DNA of 64,000 nt, from NCBI GenBank assembly GCA_030148005.1, contig JASBUI010000039.1, positions 1 to 64,000 on the forward strand, given 5' to 3'. This DNA comes from Paracoccaceae bacterium. GTDB taxonomy: Bacteria; Pseudomonadota; Alphaproteobacteria; Rhodobacterales; Rhodobacteraceae. The stretch's first letter is position 1. Each line of letters begins with the position of its first letter. The notes below the pieces were generated by a model, which worked only from the letters and a program-made list of their open reading frames with translations, ran no database searches and had not been told where the DNA came from. Positions 39,778-49,124 of the stretch are shown here, in pieces. A program made the translations under genes and the position numbers.

Positions 39778-41466
39778 ATGGCAGAACCGGCCACACCGGC
39801 AGAGGCCCCGCTGCGACCGCCGCAAGCCGTGATGCGCCTTGCGCGCATGGGCGCTGCGCATCAGACGCGGCTGTCGTTCATGCGTATTCTCCTGCGCCGC
39901 CTCAAGGATGAGAACTGGCGGTTTGAGCGGCGGCTTTTTGATATCGGCGCAGATGGCGTGGGGCGGGCGGTTTATGTCGCGCGCGGGCCTTCGCACAGCT
40001 ATTCGCTTGTCGCTTTTTCGCATGATCTGCCGGACGAGAAACGTTCAGACCGGGTGATTGCAGAGGCTTGGGATGCGACCTTTGCGCTTTTTGACGGGGT
40101 GCCGGATGCCGAGGATCTGGCGCGGCTTGAACGCAATGTCCCCTTACAAGAGGCAGGCCGCGTCAGTGAGCGTGAGCTTTGTTTGTCGCGGGCAAACCGT
40201 TCGGCCCGGCTTTTTGCCCATGTGGTGGACCGCCTTGCATCGGGGCGCCAGCCGGATGCGGGGCTGGTGGCCGAGGTTGGTTATCTGATGCGCACGACGG
40301 CGGTTTACGGATCGGGCAAGTTTGGCGCGGCCGACCGTGAGGTGATTGCCGGGCGCGCAGAGTTCGCCGCGCCCTTTCAGGCCGAGATGCTGACGGTCTA
40401 TCTGATCCGCGAGTTTGTCATGGATCTGGTTGAACATCTTGCCGCCAGCCGGGCGCCGGGGCGCGCGGTGCGGCTGGACCCGGCGCTGCGCCGGTCCTTT
40501 TCAATTGGCAATTCCACCGGGCTTGGGATGGCGCCGTTTCTTGTGAACCACCCGGTTCTGTTAAACAACTGGATCGCCGCGCGCGAGCGGGCGGTTGCAC
40601 GGGTCTGCGCGCTGGAAAAGGCCACGCCGGAAGAGGTGGCGCACTTTGGCACTGTTCTGAAGCGCGCGATCGGGAATGTCGCGCTTTGGCGTTCGCAGCA
40701 TGAGTTGCAGGTTCAAAAGCTTGCCGATCTTGGCGCCGATCTGGCCGCTTTGAAAGCCAAGGCCGCACAATTCGATTTCCATGCGCCAGAGCCATGGCGC
40801 CGCCTTGCCGAATGGGGCGCATCGGCGATGACCCTTGAAGGGCAGGAACAGCTGATCGCCCTTATTCTGGAACCCTACGGCGCGCTGGTTGACGATCTTG
40901 CCGCTGATATGTCCGCCGATGAAGAGGCCGCTTTCCAGATCGCAGGCCAGATGCCCTTAGAAGAGTTGTCAGAGCTTTTGACGCAGAACTATGACTGGGC
41001 GCTGGGCATCGACTGGGCGGCGCAAAGGGCCAATGCAAGGGCATGGTATGTGTCCGAGGAAAAGCTTGAGCCGCGGCTGGGACAGCGCTTTGAAGAGCCG
41101 ATTGCCCAGTTTGAGCAACCGCTTTGCCCGGGGCGCGATGCGGCGCGGCTGGAACAGGCGCTGCGCGACTGGCCGGGGCACGCAACGGTGGCAGAGTTTC
41201 TGCTTGCCTGCCCCGAGCACAGGCACATCGTGCGGCGCGTCCAGATTACAGGCGCACATCCCTTTGCCGAAATTCGCGACAACACGATCGATGCCGAGAT
41301 GCTGCCGATCGATATGCTGCGCTGCAAGCTGGCGTTCTTTGGCGCGGGCCGGTTCGATCCACGCTCGGACCGCTGGGTGCGGATCAACATGTTTGCCGGT
41401 GCGCCTTACCCGCAAGAGCTTGGCACTTTTGAAGATGAGGCTTGGGCCTACGGGGTACCATCGTGA
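39778..41466 (+). CDS. Conserved hypothetical protein (562 aa), unknown function
   Basis: A soluble, helical, Ala/Arg/Glu-rich protein of 562 residues. I do not recognise a family. No signal peptide or membrane span is visible. Notable stretches are RAVYVARGPSHSYSLVAFSH (residues about 65-85), an asparagine-turn region SIGNSTGLGMAPFLVNHPVLLNNW (about 241-264), and the C-terminus FDPRSDRWVRINMFAGAPYPQEL. ATG 39778 has a position 11 bp after the M19 stop. Its TGA overlaps the next GTG start (GTGA). The tight linkage implies the three products act together. Confidence 0.8.
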   Translation: MAEPATPAEAPLRPPQAVMRLARMGAAHQTRLSFMRILLRRLKDENWRFERRLFDIGADGVGRAVYVARGPSHSYSLVAFSHDLPDEKRSDRVIAEAWDATFALFDGVPDAEDLARLERNVPLQEAGRVSERELCLSRANRSARLFAHVVDRLASGRQPDAGLVAEVGYLMRTTAVYGSGKFGAADREVIAGRAEFAAPFQAEMLTVYLIREFVMDLVEHLAASRAPGRAVRLDPALRRSFSIGNSTGLGMAPFLVNHPVLLNNWIAARERAVARVCALEKATPEEVAHFGTVLKRAIGNVALWRSQHELQVQKLADLGADLAALKAKAAQFDFHAPEPWRRLAEWGASAMTLEGQEQLIALILEPYGALVDDLAADMSADEEAAFQIAGQMPLEELSELLTQNYDWALGIDWAAQRANARAWYVSEEKLEPRLGQRFEEPIAQFEQPLCPGRDAARLEQALRDWPGHATVAEFLLACPEHRHIVRRVQITGAHPFAEIRDNTIDAEMLPIDMLRCKLAFFGAGRFDPRSDRWVRINMFAGAPYPQELGTFEDEAWAYGVPS

Positions 41467-42101
41467 CGCATTCGCTGAACGAGGTTGAAGCGCTGGCGCG
41501 TAAGGCGGCGCGCGGTGCGGGCTATGACTGGGGGCTGGCCGAAGAGGCGGGGCGCGTGGTGCGCTGGCTGTCGCGGCACGGGCTGCCCGGGGCCGGGGCA
41601 TTGGCTATGGCGTTGCAAATGCGCGAGGCGGTGACGTTGCGTGCGCCCGGTCCAGATGACTTTGGTGCAGCGGGGCAGGGGCAAGGCGATGCGCGCGCGC
41701 TATGCCCTGTGGCGCTGGGCGCGGCGATCGCTGATCTTGGCAACCTGCCAGAGCCTTGCGCCTTTCAAAGCGTCGCGGCGCCGCTTTTGCTGCTTCCGCA
41801 GGTGGCGTGCGTGGCCGCCAGATCGCAAGGCACGCTGCATCTGGAGGCGGGCGGCATAAAGCTTTGGTGCAATGCAAAGGCCGCCGCAATCAGCGCCAAG
41901 TCCCCGCTGAAGGCGCAAGCGGCGGTTTTGATCGGGGCGTGCTATGGCGCGTGGACGCCGGGCGGCTTTGACGCTTCAAGCCGCGCTGATGTGCCAAAGG
42001 ACACGCTGGATGTGCTGGCCGCTTTTGCCCATCGCACCTATGCGCCCGCAACCGAAGCTTCGCGCCGAGCGGGCGCCGGTGCGGGCGAAGAGGCTGATTA
42101 G
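41463..42101 (+). CDS. DUF3726-family protein
   Basis: A 212-residue Ala-rich soluble protein that matches the conserved DUF3726 pattern (SLNEVEALARKAARGAGYDWGLAEEAG near the start). The GTG at 41463 overlaps the preceding stop, and family members begin at this residue; an upstream frame (41442) is less likely. Single Cys residues lie at ALCPVAL, PEPCAF, VACVA, LWCNA and GACYG; no metal site is evident. No function is known. It is the last gene of the M19 operon and converges with rpe, stops overlapping by 4 bp. Confidence 0.8.
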   Translation: MTHSLNEVEALARKAARGAGYDWGLAEEAGRVVRWLSRHGLPGAGALAMALQMREAVTLRAPGPDDFGAAGQGQGDARALCPVALGAAIADLGNLPEPCAFQSVAAPLLLLPQVACVAARSQGTLHLEAGGIKLWCNAKAAAISAKSPLKAQAAVLIGACYGAWTPGGFDASSRADVPKDTLDVLAAFAHRTYAPATEASRRAGAGAGEEAD

Positions 42102-42778
42102 GAACAGGCCTTGCGGATTGCGGTCATGTTCGCGCCGTAAGGGGCGGGGTCGGAGACGCTTCCGCCGCGGAAGACGGCAGAGCCGGCAACCAGAACGTCA
42201 GCGCCTGCGCCTGCGACAAGGGGGGCGGTGTCTGGATCGACGCCGCCGTCAATTTCGATATGGATCTCCCGATCACCGATCATCTCGCGCAGCTCGCGCG
42301 TTTTGGCGACCCCTTCGTGGATGAACTTTTGCCCGCCAAACCCGGGGTTTACGGTCATGACGCATACAAGATCGACCATGTCCAGAAGCGGGGCAACAGC
42401 GCTGGCCGGCGTGCCGGGGTTCAGCGCAACGCCTGCCTTGGCGCCCGCGGCGCGGATCGCCTGAAGCGTGCGGTGAATATGGGGGCCAGCTTCGACATGG
42501 GCGGTGATGAAATCGGCGCCCGCATCTGCAAAGGCCTGAATGTAGGGATCGACCGGGGCGATCATCAGGTGCACGTCCATCACTGTCTTGATGTGCGGGC
42601 GGATGGCGGCGCAGGTTGACGGGCCGAAGGTGATGTTGGGCACAAAGTGGCCGTCCATCACATCGACATGGATCCAGTCGGCACCCTGTGCCTCGACGGC
42701 CTCAATCTCGGCGCCGAAGTTTGCGAAATCAGAAGCCAGGATTGATGGCGCGATCTTGAGCGAGCGGTCAAATGACAT
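42098..42778 (-). CDS. rpe: Ribulose-phosphate 3-epimerase
   Basis: Interconverts ribulose-5-phosphate and xylulose-5-phosphate in the pentose phosphate and Calvin pathways. 226 residues, TIM barrel. Motifs: IAPSILASDFANF, WIHVDVMDGHFVPN, DVHLM, MTVNPGFGGQKF and EIDGGVDPDTA. ATG 42778 has AAAGGAAA upstream; a longer frame to 42808 overlaps tpiA. It lies 13 bp downstream of tpiA, giving a sugar-phosphate pair. Confidence 0.95.
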   Translation of the reverse strand: MSFDRSLKIAPSILASDFANFGAEIEAVEAQGADWIHVDVMDGHFVPNITFGPSTCAAIRPHIKTVMDVHLMIAPVDPYIQAFADAGADFITAHVEAGPHIHRTLQAIRAAGAKAGVALNPGTPASAVAPLLDMVDLVCVMTVNPGFGGQKFIHEGVAKTRELREMIGDREIHIEIDGGVDPDTAPLVAGAGADVLVAGSAVFRGGSVSDPAPYGANMTAIRKACS

Positions 42779-42791
42779 GTGCAGTTTCCTT

Positions 42792-43526
42792 TCAGGAGGC
42801 AGTGGCAAGGGCGGTGACGATCGGACCGAAGTCCGCAGCTTTCAGTGATGCACCACCCACGAGGGCACCATCGACATCGGCAACGGCAAAGATTTCAGCC
42901 GCGTTTGAAGCTTTGACCGAACCGCCGTAGAGCAGCGAAACCTCGGCCCCTTCGGGTAGCGCCTTGGCAAGCTGGGCGCGGATGAAGGCATGGACCTTGG
43001 CAATCTCGTCGACCGTTGGGGTCAGGCCCGTGCCGATGGCCCAGATCGGCTCATAGGCGACTATGGTGTTTTGGGGCCCTGCGCCGGTTGGAACCGATCC
43101 GGCCAGCTGGGCGGCGATGACGTCAAGAGTTTCGCCCGCGCGATACTGCGCCTCGCTTTCGCCGATGCAGATGATCGCGGTGAGGCCCGCGCGCCAGACA
43201 GCTTGGGTCTTGGCGGCGATGTCGGCGTCGGTTTCATTGTGGTCCTGTCGCCGCTCGGAGTGGCCGGTTATGATGTGCGTTGCGCCCGCGTCGGCCAGCA
43301 TTTCCGCTGAAAGATCGCCCGTGTGGGCGCCCGAGACGCCTGCGTGGCAATCCTGGGCACCGATGTCGACGCCAAGGCCCGCGGCGCGAGAGATCAGGCT
43401 TGCCGGGGGGCAGATCAGGGTTGCCACGCCAGCACTGGCCGCGGTTGGGGCCAGCGCCTTGATCTGGTCCAGATCGGCGGCTGTTCCATTCATCTTCCAG
43501 TTACCGACGGCAATTTTCCTGGGCAT
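42792..43526 (-). CDS. tpiA: Triosephosphate isomerase
   Basis: Interconverts glyceraldehyde-3-phosphate and dihydroxyacetone phosphate. 244 residues, slightly shorter than E. coli TpiA. Catalytic residues: Lys in VGNWKMNG, His in TGHSERRQD, Glu in [12 protein letters not shown], and the phosphate loop [12 protein letters not shown]. It is followed by rpe with a 13-bp gap. Confidence 0.97.
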   Translation of the reverse strand: MPRKIAVGNWKMNGTAADLDQIKALAPTAASAGVATLICPPASLISRAAGLGVDIGAQDCHAGVSGAHTGDLSAEMLADAGATHIITGHSERRQDHNETDADIAAKTQAVWRAGLTAIICIGESEAQYRAGETLDVIAAQLAGSVPTGAGPQNTIVAYEPIWAIGTGLTPTVDEIAKVHAFIRAQLAKALPEGAEVSLLYGGSVKASNAAEIFAVADVDGALVGGASLKAADFGPIVTALATAS

Positions 43527-43559
43527 TCTTACTCTCTCTTCTGCGTCACAAAGTCGGAC

Positions 43560-44489
43560 CTACCCCAGCAGGGTAAGCCAGACCCAGACTGTCAGGATCG
43601 AGGCAGATGTTCCAATGAGAACCGCCGATGCGGCGACGCGCCGCGCCCGGCCGTACATGTTTGCAAAGACATAAGCGTTGATCCCCGGCGCCATGGAAGC
43701 GGTCAAAACCGCCGAGCGGAAGGCGCCCTGCGGCAGGGAAAGGGCGCTGCCCATAAGCCAGACGATGCTTGGGTGAAGAATCAAGGAAACCGCGCAAACG
43801 TATATGATCGTTCGCAAATCTCCCTCGGGGCGATAGCGGACAAGAACGCCGCCCAAGGCAAAGATTGCGGCTGGCAATGCGGCACGCACCATCAGGTCCA
43901 TCGCGTCGGTGACGACGCCGGGAAGCTGGATGCCCGAGAGGTTGACGATAAAGCCAAGGACGATGCCAAGGATCAGCGCGTTGCGGAACATCGCGCGAAG
44001 CACGGCCCGGACGGTCGTGGCGATTCCCTTGCCGCGGGCGCGCACGATCTCCATCGAGGTGATGCCAAGGGCGTAGCAAAAGGGCGAATGGATGGCGACG
44101 ATGGCATAGTTGGGGTTCAGCGCGGCGGTGCCATAGGCGCGCTCTGTTATGGCAAGGCCAAGCAGGACCGAGTTGGCAAATAGGCAGGAAAAGCCGATGA
44201 CGACGCTATCCTCCCACGGGCGGCCAAAAAGGTAGCGGGCGCCAAGGATACCGGCGGCAAAGGCGGCGGCAGAGCCGGTGTAGTAGCTTAGCAAAAGCCG
44301 GATATCGAAGTTCTGGGACAGATCCAGTTTCGAGATGGCGCTGAAGAGAAGGACGGGAATTGCAAAGTTCTGGGTGAACTTCATCAGGCCGTCGACATTC
44401 TCGTCCGAAAAATAGCCCTTCCAGACGGCAAGATAGCCAAAACCGATCACAAGAAAGACCGGAAGGATTACGTCGATCAGTGCCTGCAT
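43560..44489 (-). CDS. AEC-family transporter
   Basis: A 309-residue auxin efflux carrier-type permease with two five-helix repeats (first MQALIDVILPVFLVIGFGYLA, second starting near residue 170). Members move organic acids or other anions across the inner membrane; the substrate is unknown. ATG 44489 is chosen because it begins exactly at the first helix; the upstream frame to 44606 overlaps the MBL hydrolase. It lies between tpiA and the MBL gene on the same strand. Confidence 0.88.
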   Translation of the reverse strand: MQALIDVILPVFLVIGFGYLAVWKGYFSDENVDGLMKFTQNFAIPVLLFSAISKLDLSQNFDIRLLLSYYTGSAAAFAAGILGARYLFGRPWEDSVVIGFSCLFANSVLLGLAITERAYGTAALNPNYAIVAIHSPFCYALGITSMEIVRARGKGIATTVRAVLRAMFRNALILGIVLGFIVNLSGIQLPGVVTDAMDLMVRAALPAAIFALGGVLVRYRPEGDLRTIIYVCAVSLILHPSIVWLMGSALSLPQGAFRSAVLTASMAPGINAYVFANMYGRARRVAASAVLIGTSASILTVWVWLTLLG

Positions 44490-44538
44490 GGGCGGCCTTG
44501 CGGGCGAAGGGGTTGCGGAGTGTTGGGCGCGGCGCTCA

Positions 44539-45336
44539 TCAGACGGGCAGGCGAAGCTGCATGCCGTCAAAAGCGGGCGTGATGTGGTCCGGCGTCTCGC
44601 GATCAAGCTGGGTATGGTCCAGATCGATATGCATGTTGGTCAGCACGGCGCGGGCCGGGGCGGCTCGGCGGATCCAGTCAAGCGTGTTGGCAAGATGCGA
44701 ATGGGTCGGGTGCGGGTCGCGGCGCAGGGCATCGACGACCCAGATGTCGAGCCCTTCCAGAGCCTTCCATGCATCGGGGTAAATCTCGGCCACGTCGGGC
44801 ATATAGGCAAGGCCCGCGATCCGAAAGCCAAGGGCGTCGATATTGCCGTGACCAACCTTGATCGGGGTAAAGGTGATCTTGCCGCCGGCGCCGTTGATTT
44901 CCACGTCCCCCTTGATCGTACGCATCTCAAGAATGGGGGGGTAGGCAGAGCCCGGCGGCTGAACAAAAGCATAGCCGAACCGCGACATCAAAGCGTCCTG
45001 GGTTGCGCCATCGGCCCAGACGGGCAGGCGGCGGCGCATGTTAAAGACGATCATCCGCAGATCATCGATCCCGTGCACATGATCGGCGTGCGAGTGGGTG
45101 TAGACCACCGCGTCAAGCTCTCCTACTTCGGCGGCAAGAAGCTGGGCGCGCAGATCGGGCGATGTGTCGATCAGGACCCGCGTGATGCCGCCATCGTCAT
45201 GACGTTCGACCAAAAGAGAGCATCTTTGCCTGCGGTTCTTGGGGTTGGCCGGATCGCAGGCGCCCCAGTGCCCGCCAAGGCGCGGCACACCGCCCGAGGA
45301 TCCACAGCCAAGGATGGTGAAAACCAGCTCGGCCAT
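44539..45336 (-). CDS. Metallo-beta-lactamase-fold hydrolase (PhnP-like)
   Basis: A 265-residue MBL-fold phosphodiesterase-type enzyme. Metal ligands: THSHADHVHGIDDL (the HxHxDH motif), a later His in VGHGNIDALG and the C-terminal MHIDLDH. The N-terminus LGCGSSGGVPRLGGHWGACDP has the Cys/Gly-rich loop typical of PhnP and tRNase Z relatives. The substrate may be a cyclic phosphate. Its ATG overlaps the tatD stop by 1 bp (TGATG), so the two are coupled. Confidence 0.88.
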   Translation of the reverse strand: MAELVFTILGCGSSGGVPRLGGHWGACDPANPKNRRQRCSLLVERHDDGGITRVLIDTSPDLRAQLLAAEVGELDAVVYTHSHADHVHGIDDLRMIVFNMRRRLPVWADGATQDALMSRFGYAFVQPPGSAYPPILEMRTIKGDVEINGAGGKITFTPIKVGHGNIDALGFRIAGLAYMPDVAEIYPDAWKALEGLDIWVVDALRRDPHPTHSHLANTLDWIRRAAPARAVLTNMHIDLDHTQLDRETPDHITPAFDGMQLRLPV

Positions 45337-46142
45337 CAGGCAGCAGCCGAATAGGCGGCGGCCTTTGAGAAAAGCCGGTCAAAGTTGGCGGTCGTGCGGG
45401 TGGCAAACTCGGCATAGTCAAGGCCGAAGACCTCGGCGCCGACGCGCGCGGTAAAGGCGGTATAGGCCGGCTCATTCCTTTTGCCGCGATGGGGCGGCGG
45501 GGCAAGGTAGGGGCTGTCGGTTTCGACAAGAATCCGGTCGATCGGAGCGCTGGCAAAGATGTCGCGCAGATCCTGACTTTTGGGGAAGGCGGCGATGCCG
45601 GACATCGACAGGTAGAAGCCAAGGTTCAGCGCCGCGCGGGCAAGTTCTGCGCTGGAGGAAAAGCAATGCATGACGCAAGAGTAGGGGCCGTTTTGATACT
45701 CATCGGTAAGGATGCGGGCCATGTCGTCATCGGCGGCGCGGGCATGGATGATCAGCGGCAGGCCGGTCTGGCGCGCGGCCTCTATATGAATGCGCAGGCT
45801 TTGCTGCTGAATGTCGGCGCTTTCGGCGGTGTAGTGGTAATCAAGGCCCGTCTCGCCAATGCCGACAAGCTTGGGGTGCTCGGCCAGCTTCAACAGCTCT
45901 TCAAGCTTCACCAACGGCTCTGATGCGGCGCTCATCGGGTGGGTGCCGGCGGCAAAGAAGACGGATGGGTATTTTTCGGCCAGCGCCTGAACCTGCGGGA
46001 CAAGGCGCAGGCGGGTGCAGATGGTCACCATGCGCGCAACGCCCGCTTCGGCGGCACGTTCAACAAGGGCGTCATGTTCGCCGTCAAAGTCCGGGAAATC
46101 CAGGTGACAGTGGCTGTCGACGATCTGGGGTGTCTTGGTCAT
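45336..46142 (-). CDS. tatD: TatD-family metal-dependent DNase/hydrolase
   Basis: A 268-residue TatD-type hydrolase acting on DNA ends or D-aminoacyl-tRNA. Metal ligands: DSHCHLDFPDF (HxH), GIGETGLDYHY (Glu), LIIHARAADDD (His), MHCFSSSAELA (His) and VETDSPYLAP (Asp). ATG 46142 is chosen; the upstream frame to 46244 has no similarity. The order tmk-holB-tatD-MBL is conserved in alphaproteobacteria. It lies 28 bp after holB. Confidence 0.93.
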   Translation of the reverse strand: MTKTPQIVDSHCHLDFPDFDGEHDALVERAAEAGVARMVTICTRLRLVPQVQALAEKYPSVFFAAGTHPMSAASEPLVKLEELLKLAEHPKLVGIGETGLDYHYTAESADIQQQSLRIHIEAARQTGLPLIIHARAADDDMARILTDEYQNGPYSCVMHCFSSSAELARAALNLGFYLSMSGIAAFPKSQDLRDIFASAPIDRILVETDSPYLAPPPHRGKRNEPAYTAFTARVGAEVFGLDYAEFATRTTANFDRLFSKAAAYSAAA

Positions 46143-46170
46143 GCCTTGGGCTTTGCCTTGAAAAGTCGCG

Positions 46171-47307
46171 TCAGAGCGAACGAACCTTGCTTGCGGTTTC
46201 GTCGATCCTGAGAACCATATCAAGGATGAGCGCAGAAGGGTCAAGGTTCACGGCCAAAGCGTGGCGTGCCCGGGCGCTCAAAGTTTGCTGCAGATCGGCC
46301 CAGATACGGGCAGCTGCAGGCATTGGCGAAAGGCGGGCCAGAAGGACCGCTTCGCCCGGTGCGGCCTCTGGCGGGGCGGCGCCGGTGGCGCCCAGCCGCG
46401 CGGCGCGCGCCAGAAAGATGTCGATCAGGCCGATAAGCTGAGCAAGGTTTTCTTCCTTGCCGCGCCCGGCAACACGGTCGGCCATCGCAATTGCCGCGCT
46501 TCGGTCGATGCCGGGGGCGCCAGCGATCAGCGCCACAAGGTCGGCGTAGGTTTTCAGGCCATCAAGGGTGATCAGACGCAGGGCCTGACCGACCGATCCG
46601 CCGGCAAGCTGCGCCATGGCCATCGGGTCTTGCGGCGCGTCGATACCGGCCGCTTCAAGCGCGCCGGTCAGGTCCGCCGGCGCCAGCGGCGCGCAGCGCA
46701 GGGCGCGGCAGCGCGAGCGGATGGTCGGCAAAAGGCCCGAGGGTTGATGCGAGATCAGCAAAAGCGTGGCTTGGGCGGGCGGCTCTTCCAGCAGTTTCAA
46801 AAGGGCATTTGCGGCGCTGGTGTTCATCTCGTCGGCGGCATCGACGATCACGACGCGGTGGCCGCCGTCGGCTGCTGAAAGCGAAAAGAAGGATTTCAGC
46901 TTGCGTGCATCGTCGACCTTGATCTCTCCGGCAAAGCGTTGGGTCTTTTCATCGTAGGCGCGGCGCAGAAGAAAAAGACGCGGCTCGGCGTTGGCCAGCA
47001 TCCGTCGCGCGACGGGGTGATCGTCGGGTATGTCCAATGTGGTCGGCGCGGGGGCTGCTTCGCCGAAAAGGCCGCCGTCGTCTTTGGGTGGGGTTGCCAG
47101 AAGAAACCGGGCCAGACGCCATGCAAGGGTGGCCTTGCCGATGCCGCGCGGGCCGGTGATCAACCATGCGTGGTGAAGCCGCTCGTCATTCCATGCGTCC
47201 AGAAACTCGGCCTCGGCCGCCGCTTGGCCGATCAGCCTTGTGGTTGCGCGCGGATGCGGCGCGCCGGGGGCGCGGTCGGCCTCTGGCGCGGCCTCAAGTT
47301 CTGTCAT
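46171..47307 (-). CDS. holB: DNA polymerase III delta prime subunit
   Basis: Clamp-loader subunit that opens the beta clamp with gamma/tau and delta. 378 residues. An AAA+ core with Walker A in ITGPRGIGKATLAWRLA, Walker B-like VVIVDAADEMN and the SRC arginine finger in TIRSRCRALRC. The N-terminal RLIGQAAAEAEFLDAW is typical. Its start overlaps the tmk stop by 4 bp. Confidence 0.94.
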   Translation of the reverse strand: MTELEAAPEADRAPGAPHPRATTRLIGQAAAEAEFLDAWNDERLHHAWLITGPRGIGKATLAWRLARFLLATPPKDDGGLFGEAAPAPTTLDIPDDHPVARRMLANAEPRLFLLRRAYDEKTQRFAGEIKVDDARKLKSFFSLSAADGGHRVVIVDAADEMNTSAANALLKLLEEPPAQATLLLISHQPSGLLPTIRSRCRALRCAPLAPADLTGALEAAGIDAPQDPMAMAQLAGGSVGQALRLITLDGLKTYADLVALIAGAPGIDRSAAIAMADRVAGRGKEENLAQLIGLIDIFLARAARLGATGAAPPEAAPGEAVLLARLSPMPAAARIWADLQQTLSARARHALAVNLDPSALILDMVLRIDETASKVRSL

Positions 47308-47921
47308 TGAAGGTGGCCTGTCACGGCTTCCAGAACCTTTTGGGCGATCGCTTCTTTCGGGCCGTTGCCGTCGATGACCACCGCGCGATCCGGGAAATCC
47401 TGCGCAAGGGCCAGAAATCCGGCCCGCAGTTTCTTTTGAAAGCCCAGCCCCAGTTCTTCAAAGCGGTCCTCGCCCGACTGGCGGGCAAGTCCGCGGTTAA
47501 GCGCCTCGGCGGGGTCCATATCGATGATGAAGGTCAGGTCCGGCTCTACCCCGATGATCGCGTCGTGCAACCGGTCAACAATGGTGCGAAGGTCCCCGCG
47601 TGCGGCGCCCTGATAGACGCGGGTGCTGTCGGCAAACCGGTCAGAGACCACGATTTTACCGGCCTTCAGCGCGGGCAGGATCGTCTTTTCCAGATGATCG
47701 CGCCGGGCGGCAGTAAAGAGCAGGATCTCTGTCTCGCCGGACCAGCGTGCGTGATCGCCCTCGACCAGAAGGCGGCGGATTTCTTCGGCTCCGGGCGAGC
47801 CGCCGGGTTCGCGGGTCAGGACAACATCCTGCCCTTGAGCATAAAGTGCATCGGCCAAAAGGCGCGCCTGTGTCGACTTGCCAGAGCCGTCGATGCCCTC
47901 GAATGTGATGAACTTTCCCAT
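47304..47921 (-). CDS. tmk: Thymidylate kinase
   Basis: Phosphorylates dTMP to dTDP. 205 residues. P-loop FEGIDGSGKSTQARLL, the DRFADSTRVYQG segment (DRY-like base contact) and the lid region DPAEALNRGLARQSGEDRFE are visible. ATG at 47921 is chosen (MGKFITF); a GTG two codons upstream (47927) is possible. It follows dac with an 11-bp gap and overlaps holB. Confidence 0.96.
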   Translation of the reverse strand: MGKFITFEGIDGSGKSTQARLLADALYAQGQDVVLTREPGGSPGAEEIRRLLVEGDHARWSGETEILLFTAARRDHLEKTILPALKAGKIVVSDRFADSTRVYQGAARGDLRTIVDRLHDAIIGVEPDLTFIIDMDPAEALNRGLARQSGEDRFEELGLGFQKKLRAGFLALAQDFPDRAVVIDGNGPKEAIAQKVLEAVTGHLQ

Positions 47922-47932
47922 ATCCACCGCGA

Positions 47933-49081
47933 TCAGTTTGCCGCGGCGGTCCGGTTGGAAAACTCTCTTGTCAGGACCCGCACCGCGGTGCGCAGGCGCG
48001 GCAGGAAGCCGCCGCGCGTGATGTCCTGCTGGGCGACCAACGGAATGGATTTGGGCGCCAGCCCGTCGATGTTGATGTTCAGCCTTGCAACTTCGTCACC
48101 GGCCTTGATCGGCGCTTCAAGCGGGCTTTGGTAGACCACTTCGGCCGTTATCTTTTTTTGAACCGTAGCGGGCAAAAGCAGCGAGATATCCTGTTTCGGA
48201 ACAACGCCGACGCGTTCAAGGCTGCCCATCCAGACGGGGATATCGGCAAGCACGGTATCGGTCTTTAGCACGGTTTTTTCCGTGAACTGGCGGAAGGTCC
48301 AGTTGACGATGCGCTCACCCTCTTCGGCGCGGGCGTTTTCGCTTTGAAGCCCGCTGATGACAAAGACGACGCGGCGCGGCCCTTGGGTGGCCGATCCGAC
48401 AAGGCCGTAACCGGCCTCTTGCGTGTGCCCGGTCTTTAGCCCGTCAGCGCCGATGCCGAGGTTCAAAAGCGGGTTGCGGTTCTTTTGTGTGATGCCGTCC
48501 CAAGTGAACTCTGTCTCGGCGAAATAGCCATAGTATTCGGGAAACTCGGTGATGATGCGCTTGGCCAGAAAGCCAAGGTCCCGCATGCTCATCCTTTGGT
48601 TGGGATCGGGCCAGCCCGAGGCGTTGGCAAAGGTCGAATTGGTCATGCCAAGCGCCTTTGCCCGGTCATTCATCAGGCGCGCAAAGGCGTCCTCGGTGCC
48701 TGCAAGCCCTTCGGCGACCACAACGCAAGCGTCATTGCCCGACTGCACCACGATGCCTTGGATCAGGTTTTCAACCGAAACGCGGCTGCCTTCTCGCAGG
48801 AACATCTTTGACCCGCCCATGCGCGAGGCCTTGGCCGAGACGCCAAATTCGGTGCTGAGCGTGACGCGCCCGTCGCGCAGCGCTTCGAACAAGAGGTTGA
48901 TGGTCATAAGCTTGGACATCGACGCCGGGGGCAGGGGCGTGTCGGCGTTCTTTTCCATCAGAACGGTGTCTGTCGTCAGATCCAGAACATAGGCAGCTGA
49001 TGCGCGGGTGTCGAATTGCGCCTGCGCGGGCAGGGCAAAGGACAGAAGGGGTAGAATTGCAAACAGAATGCGCAAAAGCAT
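47933..49081 (-). CDS. D-alanyl-D-alanine carboxypeptidase (PBP5/6 type)
   Basis: A 382-residue low-mass penicillin-binding protein that trims the terminal D-Ala of peptidoglycan stem peptides. Signal peptide to about residue 21 (LPAQAQ). Active-site motifs: SMSK (Ser 54, Lys 57), SGN in VVQSGNDAC, and KTG in LKTGHTQEAG. The C-terminal PBP5 beta domain spans about 270-365. A terminal amphipathic membrane anchor is weak. ATG 49081 follows GGAG. It is in a likely operon with the upstream SPOR lipoprotein, tmk and holB. Confidence 0.93.
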   Translation of the reverse strand: MLLRILFAILPLLSFALPAQAQFDTRASAAYVLDLTTDTVLMEKNADTPLPPASMSKLMTINLLFEALRDGRVTLSTEFGVSAKASRMGGSKMFLREGSRVSVENLIQGIVVQSGNDACVVVAEGLAGTEDAFARLMNDRAKALGMTNSTFANASGWPDPNQRMSMRDLGFLAKRIITEFPEYYGYFAETEFTWDGITQKNRNPLLNLGIGADGLKTGHTQEAGYGLVGSATQGPRRVVFVISGLQSENARAEEGERIVNWTFRQFTEKTVLKTDTVLADIPVWMGSLERVGVVPKQDISLLLPATVQKKITAEVVYQSPLEAPIKAGDEVARLNINIDGLAPKSIPLVAQQDITRGGFLPRLRTAVRVLTREFSNRTAAAN

Positions 49082-49124
49082 GTAGCCGGCTCCTTTGTGG
49101 TTCGATGGCCTGATTGTCACAAGA

